Source: an uncultured Methylococcaceae bacterium
Lineage (GTDB): Bacteria > Pseudomonadota > Gammaproteobacteria > Methylococcales > Methylococcaceae
Assembly (NCBI GenBank): GCA_903859815.1
Contig: CAIOOA010000154.1
Span: 1-61,523 of the forward strand
Direction: 5' to 3'
DNA: 61,523 nucleotides
Within the stretch, counting starts at the first letter, position 1. Each line of letters opens with the position of its first letter. The position numbers and the translations under genes were made by a program. Below the pieces are notes generated by a model. It was not told the DNA's origin. It searched no databases and saw nothing but the letters and a program-made list of their open reading frames with translations. Shown piece by piece: positions 45,909 to 53,833 of this stretch.

Positions 45909-47123
45909 ATGGCAAAGCAACAATTAATCAACTTCAGTTGGGAAGGTATCGACAGATCGGGCTCCCGAATAAAAAATGAAATCACTGCCCGTTCGGAAAC
46001 CTTGGCTAGGGCCGAATTGCGAAGGCAAGGCTTTAAAATAGTCAAAATCAAAAAAAAATCCAAGCCTTTATTTTCTGGGCACAAACAGGCGATCACGACT
46101 AAGGACATTGCCATTTTCAGCCGACAACTTGCCACCATGTTAAGTGCTGGTGTCCCCTTGGTACAAGCTTTTGACATTGTCGGACGTGGACACGACAACC
46201 CTTCTATGCAAGACTTGCTGATGACAATAAAAGGGGATGTCGAAGGGGGTAACACCTTGGCCGACTCGCTGGCTAAACACCCAGACCAATTCGACGAACT
46301 ATTTTGCAACCTCGTCCATTCAGGTGAACAGGCCGGTGTATTAGAAAGTTTGTTGCACAAAATAGCCGAGTACAAGGAAAAAACCGAATCCATCAAGGCG
46401 AAAATCAAAAAGGCACTCACCTATCCTATTGCTGTCATGGTAGTCGCATTCATCGTCACTTGTGTGCTGTTAATCTTTGTTGTCCCGCAATTTGAAGAAT
46501 TATTCCATGGTTTTGGGGCGGAATTGCCGGCATTTACCCAAATCGTCATCAACATGTCTAGATTTATGAAACAGTATTGGTGGATGGTATTGGGCATTAT
46601 CATTATCATTGGTTTTGTATTAGGCAACCTAAAAAGAAAGTCAAAAGCATTCAACCATGCCTTGGACCGGATGGTGTTGGGAATCCCTGTGGTGGGTGTC
46701 ATTATTCGCAAGGCAGCCATAGCCCGCTTTGCCAGGACATTGTCCACTATGTCTTCTGCCGGTGTGCCTTTAGTGGAGGCTTTGCAATCTGTCTCAGGCG
46801 CCACAGGCAATATTGTTTACGGAGATTCAGTGCTGGTCATGCGTGATGAAGTGGCTACAGGTCACCAACTCCAACTGACCATGAGGCAGGCTGGAATATT
46901 TCCGAATATGGTGGTGCAAATGGTCGCCATCGGGGAGGAGTCGGGTTCGCTAGACAGTATGTTGTCGAAAGTCGCAGACTTCTACGAGGAAGAAGTGGAT
47001 AATGCGGTCGATTCGCTGAGCAGTTTGCTGGAACCACTGATCATGTCGATTTTGGGCATCATTGTCGGTGGGTTGATCATCGCTATGTATTTGCCAATAT
47101 TCAAGCTAGGTTCTGTGGTATGA
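45909..47123 (+). CDS. pilC: Type IV pilus inner-membrane platform protein PilC
   Basis: A 404-residue protein with two GspF/PilC domains and three transmembrane helices (~178-200, ~222-240, C-terminal LIMSILGIIVGGLIIAMYLP). Motifs: FSRQLATMLSAGVPLVQAFDI in domain 1 and RFARTLSTMSSAGVPLVEAL in domain 2; IGEESGSLDSMLSKVADFYEEEVD. It couples PilB rotation to pilin extrusion. Confidence 0.95.
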   Translation: MAKQQLINFSWEGIDRSGSRIKNEITARSETLARAELRRQGFKIVKIKKKSKPLFSGHKQAITTKDIAIFSRQLATMLSAGVPLVQAFDIVGRGHDNPSMQDLLMTIKGDVEGGNTLADSLAKHPDQFDELFCNLVHSGEQAGVLESLLHKIAEYKEKTESIKAKIKKALTYPIAVMVVAFIVTCVLLIFVVPQFEELFHGFGAELPAFTQIVINMSRFMKQYWWMVLGIIIIIGFVLGNLKRKSKAFNHALDRMVLGIPVVGVIIRKAAIARFARTLSTMSSAGVPLVEALQSVSGATGNIVYGDSVLVMRDEVATGHQLQLTMRQAGIFPNMVVQMVAIGEESGSLDSMLSKVADFYEEEVDNAVDSLSSLLEPLIMSILGIIVGGLIIAMYLPIFKLGSVV

Positions 47124-47226
47124 AAAATAATTATCAAGCAGAGAGCCGGAATGCTCAATTTTGGTTTATCGATACCTCCAAAACCTTAATTAACTTTTTA
47201 CAATGCTTTAAGGGATAATCCATTAT

Positions 47227-48105
47227 ATGGACACCATGCTGACAGCGTTTCAAAATCCAATTTTTTTTATAACGTTCATCACGCTGATCGGCTTGGTGAT
47301 TGGCAGCTTCCTCAATGTGGTGATTCACCGCCTGCCAATCATGCTGGAAAAATCTTGGAGGCATGATTGTGAAGAGTTTCTCGGTTTGAATCAATCGTCC
47401 ACATCCACTGAACCTAAATTCAATCTAATTTACCCAAACTCACAATGTCCACATTGTCATCACCAGATACGCTTTTATGAGAATATACCCGTCATCAGTT
47501 ACTTGTTGTTGGGCGGAAAATGTTCAAATTGCAAAAGTCCCATTTCCTCACGTTATCCTATTATTGAAATACTGACTGCATTGATCTCAGTTATTGTTGC
47601 TTGGAGGCTGGGGCCGACATGGCAAACGGTGTTTGGGTTGGTCCTAAGCTGGGCACTCATTTGTCTTGCAGTGATTGATATAGACCGACAATTGCTTCCC
47701 GATGTCATCGTATTGCCATTAATTTGGTTAGGTTTGTTGATAAGTTTATTCGACATATTCGCCAACAGCCGTTCCAGCATCATAGGTTCCATAGCCGGAT
47801 ATATGAGTCTTTGGCTGGTCTTTCAGACGTTTAAAATAATCACTGGCAAAGTTGGCATGGGGCATGGCGATTTTAAATTGTTGGCATTGTTCGGGGCTTG
47901 GTTGGGATGGCAACAGTTGCTGTTAATTGTGCTATTGTCTTCACTCGTTGGCACGATAGCCGGGCTATTGATGATTGCGTTACAGAAACAGGATCGTTCC
48001 GTCCCCATTCCATTCGGCCCTTATCTGGGCTTGGCTGGCTGGATCGCGATGCTATGGGGGCAAGAAATCACTTCAAGTTATCTACGTTTTGCAGGCATTC
48101 AATAG
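47227..48105 (+). CDS. pilD: Prepilin peptidase / N-methyltransferase PilD
   Basis: A 292-residue polytopic aspartic peptidase that cleaves and N-methylates type 4 prepilins (and type II secretion pseudopilins). The cytoplasmic zinc site CPHCHHQI ... CSNCKSPIS is present, as are both catalytic aspartates in LAVIDIDRQLLPD and GMGHGDFKLLA. Start ATG at 47227. coaE begins 2 bases after its stop. Confidence 0.95.
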   Translation: MDTMLTAFQNPIFFITFITLIGLVIGSFLNVVIHRLPIMLEKSWRHDCEEFLGLNQSSTSTEPKFNLIYPNSQCPHCHHQIRFYENIPVISYLLLGGKCSNCKSPISSRYPIIEILTALISVIVAWRLGPTWQTVFGLVLSWALICLAVIDIDRQLLPDVIVLPLIWLGLLISLFDIFANSRSSIIGSIAGYMSLWLVFQTFKIITGKVGMGHGDFKLLALFGAWLGWQQLLLIVLLSSLVGTIAGLLMIALQKQDRSVPIPFGPYLGLAGWIAMLWGQEITSSYLRFAGIQ

Positions 48106-48107
48106 TA

Positions 48108-48707
48108 ATGCTAAAAATAGGTTTGACCGGGGGGGTAGGCTGTGGGAAAAGTGCTGTTGCCGAGCTGTTTGCGGAAAAGGGAGTCCCAATATTCGATGCC
48201 GATCTAATCGCCCGTGAATTGATGGAACCGGATGAATCCGGGTTTGTGGCGGTTGTTGCGACTTTCGGGGAGAGTGTTTTGGATAATGGTAGGATAAACC
48301 GAAGCAAACTTCGGGAAAGGGTTTTTGCCCATGCGGAGGATAGAAAGGCGTTGGAAGCGATCATCCATCCCTTGGTCTATCATACCCTAGCCCGGAAGGC
48401 CGCCAATGTCAATGCCCCTTATTGCATCTTTGACATTCCTTTATTGCTGGAAACTGGACGTTTGGATTTTGTCGATAGGATTCTTGTCGTTGATTGTCAC
48501 GTTGAACAGCAATATGAGAGGGTAAAGCGAAGAGACAGCTTGGATGATGAGACCATTGGCCGCATGATTCAAGCCCAAGCCAAACGCGAAGAGCGGCTGG
48601 CATTCGCGCATGATGTCATTGAAAATACGGGGGCCATCGAATCATTACGGGGAAAAGTGGAAAGCCTGCATTCAAGCTATACTCGCTTATCCCAGCAAAC
48701 TCCTTAA
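48108..48707 (+). CDS. coaE: Dephospho-CoA kinase
   Basis: A 199-residue P-loop kinase, last step of coenzyme A synthesis. P-loop GLTGGVGCGKSAVAELF, then FDADLIARELMEP, IFDIPLLLETG and the lid motif KRRDSLDDETIGRMIQAQ. The true start is the ATG at 48108 just after the pilD stop; an in-frame extension reaching 47898 is inside pilD and not credible. Confidence 0.95.
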   Translation: MLKIGLTGGVGCGKSAVAELFAEKGVPIFDADLIARELMEPDESGFVAVVATFGESVLDNGRINRSKLRERVFAHAEDRKALEAIIHPLVYHTLARKAANVNAPYCIFDIPLLLETGRLDFVDRILVVDCHVEQQYERVKRRDSLDDETIGRMIQAQAKREERLAFAHDVIENTGAIESLRGKVESLHSSYTRLSQQTP

Positions 48708-48809
48708 TCTGTTTCCAATGTCGCTATTGACTAATCCTTGGCTTCGGTCAAAATGGTTGTTTAGCCTTAATTTGCCCATCCACCACTTTCATTTCTACCG
48801 GACCCCATC

Positions 48810-49577
48810 TTGAACGAATTGGTTCTATACGAGTTTCCATTAAATGAAAGGATTCGTGTGTTCATGCGCCTCGAACAACTTTTCCAGCAGATTGACCACT
48901 TCATGAAGGGCAGTTCGATATGGGAAAGCCGTGGCGTAATCGCAAGCTTGCTTGATATCATCGCGATATTCAGCCGAAACGATCTAAAATCGGAAATCCT
49001 GAAGGAAGTGGATCGTCACTTGACCCTTCTCAACAAAATGACGAGCAGTGACAATATTGACCATGCCAAATTGCGCACGGTTCTGTCAAATCTTGCAAGC
49101 ATCGGCGAAGAGCTATATTCAAACCCCGGTAAAATTGGCAACTCTTTGATGGAAAACGAGCTGTTCAAGTGCATTTCCCAACGTAGCGCCATTCCTGGCG
49201 GAACCTGTGCGTTTGATCTGCCAGCCTATCATTACTGGTTGCAGATGGATTTGGGTCAACGTCGTCAGGATATGGATGCTTGGACGAAACACTTCGCTGC
49301 GTCACGCTCAGCGATTGATCTGCTACTAAACTTTATCCGGCAAAGTGCAACCCCCACGGAGGAATTGGGTTCGGCTGGGTTCTATCAAAAAACCTTGGAT
49401 CACAGTTTGCCGTTTCAGTTGTTGCGTGTGGGGTTGCCACGTTCGTCACCTTACTATGCGGAAATTAGCGGAGGAAAGCACCGTTTCACCATACGATTTA
49501 TGCAAAGCAATGGTGACGAAAGGCCCACCCAAAGTGTCAGGGATGTGGGCTTTTTGCTGACTTGCTGCTTGCTTTAA
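48810..49577 (+). CDS. zapD: Cell division protein ZapD
   Basis: A 255-residue FtsZ-bundling factor: VLYEFPLNERIRVFMRLEQLFQQ at the N-terminus aligns with the family start, HYWLQMDLGQRRQDMDAW in the middle and YYAEISGGKHRFTIRFM at the end. Start is the TTG at 48810, which gives the family N-terminus; no ATG is closer. The usual neighbour yacG is absent; yqaA follows by 17 bp. Confidence 0.93.
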   Translation: MNELVLYEFPLNERIRVFMRLEQLFQQIDHFMKGSSIWESRGVIASLLDIIAIFSRNDLKSEILKEVDRHLTLLNKMTSSDNIDHAKLRTVLSNLASIGEELYSNPGKIGNSLMENELFKCISQRSAIPGGTCAFDLPAYHYWLQMDLGQRRQDMDAWTKHFAASRSAIDLLLNFIRQSATPTEELGSAGFYQKTLDHSLPFQLLRVGLPRSSPYYAEISGGKHRFTIRFMQSNGDERPTQSVRDVGFLLTCCLL

Positions 49578-49594
49578 AAAATCATACAAGACCG

Positions 49595-50023
49595 ATGCCG
49601 GAATTGACAGCTTTCGGGTTATGGGGCCTTTTCTTAAGCGCGTTCATTTCATCAACGCTGGCCCCCGGCGGTTCGGAAGCCGTTCTGGCTTATCTGGTCA
49701 ATCAAGCGGAAATTCCTGTTGATCTCCTATTGCTAACCGCCACCATTGGCAATACGCTGGGTGCTCTGACAACTTGGCTGTTAGGGCTTTGGGCAGCAAA
49801 ACGCTACCCGTTGGACAATTTAGAAGATGAAAAACGACGTAAGGCAGTGCAGACCGTCCGTCGATATGGCGTACCCATTTTATTATTGTCTTGGCTCCCA
49901 CTGGTAGGTGATGGATTCTGTTTTGCGGCTGGATGGCTTAGAATGTCCTTCGTCGCTTCGCTTGTCGCCATCAGTTTGGGTAAGTTTGGACGGTATGCGG
50001 CGATTGTTTATCTGTTTTCTTAA
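49595..50023 (+). CDS. YqaA family membrane protein (DedA-like)
   Basis: A 142-residue inner-membrane protein with four to five helices: FGLWGLFLSAFISSTLAPGG, SEAVLAYLV, ATIGNTLGALTTWLLGLW and RRYGVPILLLSWLPLVGDGF. These motifs are those of YqaA, a small relative of SNARE-associated/DedA proteins possibly involved in lipid or polar compound transport. Start is the ATG at 49595. Confidence 0.87.
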   Translation: MPELTAFGLWGLFLSAFISSTLAPGGSEAVLAYLVNQAEIPVDLLLLTATIGNTLGALTTWLLGLWAAKRYPLDNLEDEKRRKAVQTVRRYGVPILLLSWLPLVGDGFCFAAGWLRMSFVASLVAISLGKFGRYAAIVYLFS

Positions 50024-50034
50024 AACTTACCGAT

Positions 50035-51408
50035 CTAAAACCGGATTGACACTTGCAAACCAAATAAATCCCAATACTTTGATGTCTGGCTGTTGTCACT
50101 TATACCGAATACTCCTGTAGGAACACCTTGCACCGGGAGCCAAGCCGTGCCATTGATGTAATTGTATTCTGCCCGAATCATCATCATTGGAGTAATATCC
50201 CAGCGCAAACCTACCGTCATAGTCTTCGCATAATGACTATAATCAGGCGAAAGCCCCTTAGATTTTATAGAGGCTTGATATCCGCTTTGATCATGGCTGT
50301 TTGGGTACATGGCATCATATCGAGCCATTAATTCCCATTGTGGGTTAAAACGATAGGCAGCTTGAAAGTAATATTTTTGACCAAAATAATTGAAGTCCGG
50401 GTTTATCGGAAATCCCGGAAGACCCAGATTTTCACCTTTAAAAAAATCAAAATCGTATTCGCTGGTCAAAGTCCATTTATCTGTAGTGTATTGCGCTGAA
50501 AAAATCATTGGGGCAAAAGTCACCAATCCGTTGGGTGAGGGAACGGATTTACTAGCAGTGGCAGTGGTATAAGCCCCTGTCAGGGCAAACCGTAATCTTC
50601 CATTGTATGTTTCATAATTGAATCTTCCGACAAAACTTGGGTTGGATTCCAGTACCCCTGAGTAACCAAATACGGCTTGAAACTGATTGTTTATGCTTTC
50701 GGTGCGAGGATAGCCTCCGAACAGTTCGAGTGTCAGGTTACCCCAAGGCTTGGTGGATTCGCCGTATAATATCAATCCATCGCCTGAAATCGTCAAGTCT
50801 CTTGCACCCTCTAAGTAGATTGATTGTGGCAGCAAGATACTGGGCCTAGTGAATGCAACATCTCGGGTGTCATTATAAAGACCATAAGGTTGGCGGACCC
50901 GTCCTGCTCGGATGCCTACCCGGTAAGCACTGTCAAAATTGAAACTGTAATCCATCAGTCCGAAATCAATCACAGGGCTGCCATTATCCCATCGACCGGC
51001 TCGTCGTGAAAGAACTTGCATGGATAAGCGTAGGTTTGGTGTAGCATACCAAGAACCATTAATGCCCAGTTCTGTAAACTCAAAATTCGGATTGGACTTG
51101 TTATCGGTGAACATGCCATTGCCAGAGCTCAAAAACATGGCTTGAGATACAAATCCATGAATTTGGACGCTATCGAAGAGTTCAAAAGCATTGCAATTAA
51201 AAGGTATTGATAGACTTAGACAGAAAATTAAGACAATTTTACTGGCTAAAACTTGGGAGATGAAATTACAAACATGAACTTTCCGAGCAGGCGGACGATT
51301 CCATTGTTCACAATTGGAAGGATGGTTACGCCTTGATGTCACAGTGGGACTATTCCACAAGGAGAATAGCAACATTGTCATCTTTCTTCTCCTTCGGTAA
51401 ATAGCCAA
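50035..51408 (-). CDS. Outer-membrane beta-barrel porin-like protein, copy A
   Basis: A 457-residue protein: ~50-residue N-terminal extension, hydrophobic signal region KIVLIFCLSLSIPFNCNA, then a mature barrel starting FELFDSVQIHGFVSQAMFLSSG. It has many alternating beta strands (ITPMMMIRAEYNYINGTAW) and a terminal aromatic strand YWDLFGLQVSIRF ending in Phe, the outer-membrane insertion signal. Substrate unknown. The start overlaps the end of the small periplasmic-binding-like gene by 59 bases. The neighbouring copy B pair (51872-53732) is homologous over its whole length. No Pho or transport-ATPase genes are near. Confidence 0.8.
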   Translation of the reverse strand: MAIYRRRRKMTMLLFSLWNSPTVTSRRNHPSNCEQWNRPPARKVHVCNFISQVLASKIVLIFCLSLSIPFNCNAFELFDSVQIHGFVSQAMFLSSGNGMFTDNKSNPNFEFTELGINGSWYATPNLRLSMQVLSRRAGRWDNGSPVIDFGLMDYSFNFDSAYRVGIRAGRVRQPYGLYNDTRDVAFTRPSILLPQSIYLEGARDLTISGDGLILYGESTKPWGNLTLELFGGYPRTESINNQFQAVFGYSGVLESNPSFVGRFNYETYNGRLRFALTGAYTTATASKSVPSPNGLVTFAPMIFSAQYTTDKWTLTSEYDFDFFKGENLGLPGFPINPDFNYFGQKYYFQAAYRFNPQWELMARYDAMYPNSHDQSGYQASIKSKGLSPDYSHYAKTMTVGLRWDITPMMMIRAEYNYINGTAWLPVQGVPTGVFGISDNSQTSKYWDLFGLQVSIRF

Positions 51409-51805
51409 TTGCTCCGGGGGTATTTGCTATCTTATTTTCCATTTCTTGGGTGGAACTTAATATCACGGGGGCCTGCCCAGTTCCTGAGTACACTAATCTA
51501 TCCCATGCATAACGGAGTTGATGTGGAAACAGTTTAAGAATTTGCTTGCAGAAAGTAGAATTTAATGGATTGTCATCGGGCAAAACAAATACCTTAATTG
51601 CCGAACCATCTGACCATGTTGTTAAACGCATGCTAAAAATCGAAGATAACCTAATTCTTGAGATAGGAGTTGTTACTGGGGTGCCGTAATGTACTACGGC
51701 TACAACATTCTCTTCCGCCATCATTGAACCGGAAAACAGCAAAATCAATGACCATAGCGCCATATTCCTGAATCGACAGGTGTAGCAGGAGATTATCTTA
51801 GGCAT
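51350..51805 (-). CDS. Small periplasmic-binding-like protein (PstS-lobe-like), copy A
   Basis: A 151-residue protein with a signal peptide (MALWSLILLFSGSMMA within the N-terminus; cleavage before EENVVAVV) and a single PBP-like lobe: RIRLSSIFSMRLTTWSDGSAIKVFVLPDD, FCKQILKLFPHQLRYAWDRLVYSGTG and ANTPGAIGYLPK. The fold resembles half of the phosphate-binding PstS family, too short to be a whole binding protein. The listed ATG at 51805 has no good ribosome site; an internal ATG at 51763 is possible. It overlaps the porin-like gene downstream. Confidence 0.75.
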   Translation of the reverse strand: MPKIISCYTCRFRNMALWSLILLFSGSMMAEENVVAVVHYGTPVTTPISRIRLSSIFSMRLTTWSDGSAIKVFVLPDDNPLNSTFCKQILKLFPHQLRYAWDRLVYSGTGQAPVILSSTQEMENKIANTPGAIGYLPKEKKDDNVAILLVE

Positions 51806-51871
51806 TGTTCGGTATATTCTAGTAAGTTGATGATTGTGCTTTTGGTAGTAGTTTATATAAAAAAATTATAG

Positions 51872-53275
51872 TTAAAATCTGATAGAAACTTGTAGACCAA
51901 ACATGTCCCAGTATTGCTTTGTTTCACCAGGTATTGGATTTCCTTGTGTAGGCAACCAAGCTGTACCATTAATATAATTATATTCAGCTCTAATCATCAT
52001 CATCGGGGATATATCATAGCGAAGTCCAACAGTCAAAGTCTTCGCAAAATGACTATAAGCGGGTGAAGCAAATTGAAATAAGTTATACGCTTCGAGTGAG
52101 CTTAGATTGGTTGTGTTTTTAATTAATTGATTGATTAGGTATTGGCTTTTGAGTTCTGATTCTTTTCCATTTTGATCATGGCTATTTGTATACATAGCAT
52201 CATAACGAGTCATGAGTTCCCACTTTGGAGCAAATCGATAGGCAACTTGGAAATAATAGCTTTGAGCAAAATTATTGGAATCAGCAAACGGATTAACGAC
52301 CGTATTAAGGCCAGACGTATTTATAAAAAATGGAGAGTATTCACTTGTGAAAGTCCATTTATCGGTATTATATTGAGATGACAAAAGCATTGGGGTGAAA
52401 GTGAGTTTTCCTTTTGTAGGTGTAGGTATTAGTGTACCGGTTGGCCCCACTATTAACGAAGAACTAGATTTGTAATCCATGGGAATATAACCACCTGACA
52501 AAGCGAATCTCAAGCTTGCATCGTATGACTCATAATTTAATCTTCCAGAAAAACCTGGATTAGGCTCTAAATTTCCGGGTAGTGACAAAAATGAAAATTT
52601 GGCATCCAATTCATTGGAACGATTGTAGCCGCCGAACAGTTCCAGGGTCAAATTGCCCCAAGGTTTGAGTAATTCAGCGTAAATAAGTAATCCATCTGCT
52701 GAGATAGTAAAGTCCCTAGTACCTTCAAAGTATACCGATTGCGGTAATAGTATACTGGGTCTTGTGAAAGCGACATCTCGAGTATCGTTATAAAGGCCGT
52801 AAGGAATCCGGATACGACCTGCCCTAAAGCCTATCTTGAAATCATCTTCAAAGAAATGACTATAATCCAGTAAACCAAAATCGACATTGGGTGATCCGTC
52901 GTAGCCGTTACCCGCTCGCCGCGAAATGATTTGCATCGATAAAAGTAAGTTAGGCATTGGTGACCATGACCCATTGATGCCTAATTCAGTAAAATCGAAG
53001 CTTGGATTTGAAATGCTAGGCCCAAACATGTTGTTGCCAGAGGTTAAAAACATCGTTTGAGATGCAAAACCGTGAATTTGGACACTGTCAAAAAGTTCGA
53101 AGCTTAGGCAATTAGTATTTAATGAAAAGCTTAGAAGAAAAATCAAACCCAGTTTACGGGCTATTGTTCGAGGGTTAACAGTGAAGATATGGGCTATTGG
53201 AATCGGTCGAAAAAGCCTATATTTATAATGATGTGGTGGGATTTGTTTGAAAAGCATGGTCAGACTACTCCACAT
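51872..53275 (-). CDS. Outer-membrane beta-barrel porin-like protein, copy B
   Basis: A 467-residue paralogue of copy A. Same N-terminal extension plus signal region, mature start FELFDSVQIHGFASQTMFLTSG, shared blocks FTRPSILLPQSVYFEGTRD, KPWGNLTLELFGGYNRS and MMMIRAEYNYINGTAWLP, and terminal YWDMFGLQVSIRF. It has an extra loop (QYLINQLIKNTTNLSSLEAY) absent from copy A. The gene overlaps the end of its PBP-like partner by 11 bases. Base composition is more A+T-rich than copy A, indicating the duplication is not very recent or one copy has drifted. Confidence 0.8.
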   Translation of the reverse strand: MWSSLTMLFKQIPPHHYKYRLFRPIPIAHIFTVNPRTIARKLGLIFLLSFSLNTNCLSFELFDSVQIHGFASQTMFLTSGNNMFGPSISNPSFDFTELGINGSWSPMPNLLLSMQIISRRAGNGYDGSPNVDFGLLDYSHFFEDDFKIGFRAGRIRIPYGLYNDTRDVAFTRPSILLPQSVYFEGTRDFTISADGLLIYAELLKPWGNLTLELFGGYNRSNELDAKFSFLSLPGNLEPNPGFSGRLNYESYDASLRFALSGGYIPMDYKSSSSLIVGPTGTLIPTPTKGKLTFTPMLLSSQYNTDKWTFTSEYSPFFINTSGLNTVVNPFADSNNFAQSYYFQVAYRFAPKWELMTRYDAMYTNSHDQNGKESELKSQYLINQLIKNTTNLSSLEAYNLFQFASPAYSHFAKTLTVGLRYDISPMMMIRAEYNYINGTAWLPTQGNPIPGETKQYWDMFGLQVSIRF

Positions 53276-53732
53276 TCAATACGGCCAGATTGTCATCTTT
53301 TGTGTCCTTGGGTAGGTAGCCGATTGCACCGGGTGTATTTGCGATGCGAGTCGCCATTTCATCTATTGAATTTAATACGACAGGCGCTTGCCCTGTTCCA
53401 GAATAGACCAGCCTATCCCAGGCGATGCGCAATTGATGTGGAAATAAACGTAGAATTTGTTTGCTGAAAACGGAATGCAATTGATTGTCATCAGGCAACA
53501 CGAAAACCCGGATTGCAGACCCATCCGGCCAAGTGGTCAAGCGCATGCTGAATATTGAAGACAAGGCAATTCTGGAAATAGGAGTGGCAACCGGGGTGCC
53601 TTTCCTAACCACTGCCACAACATCGTCAGCCGATGTAATTGAACTGGAACTGAGCAAAGTCAATGACAAAAGAACAGAAACTATACATCTCCTCGTATCT
53701 TTAGAGAGTTGATTGTTAGTTATCTGTTTCAT
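53265..53732 (-). CDS. Small periplasmic-binding-like protein (PstS-lobe-like), copy B
   Basis: A 155-residue paralogue of the 51350-51805 product: signal peptide with LLSLTLLSSSSITSA, mature DDVVAVVRKGTPVATPIS, then ALSSIFSMRLTTWPDGSAIR, FVLPDDNQLHS, LRLFPHQLRIAWDRL and ANTPGAIGYLPKDTK. It has the same relation to its barrel gene as copy A, forming the first half of a tandemly repeated two-gene unit. Confidence 0.75.
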   Translation of the reverse strand: MKQITNNQLSKDTRRCIVSVLLSLTLLSSSSITSADDVVAVVRKGTPVATPISRIALSSIFSMRLTTWPDGSAIRVFVLPDDNQLHSVFSKQILRLFPHQLRIAWDRLVYSGTGQAPVVLNSIDEMATRIANTPGAIGYLPKDTKDDNLAVLNVE

Positions 53733-53833
53733 TCCGGTAAGTCAATGTTGAATCCATTAATGAGTGAATCTAAGTTTTACACGTTGAAAATAATTTTTTG
53801 TTAGGCTTAAGCTTAACATCTTTTCATAGTCCG

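Noticed and set aside
47898-48107. Upstream extension of the coaE frame into pilD
   Set aside because: CoaE family proteins start at the P-loop; the ATG at 48108 follows the pilD stop directly.
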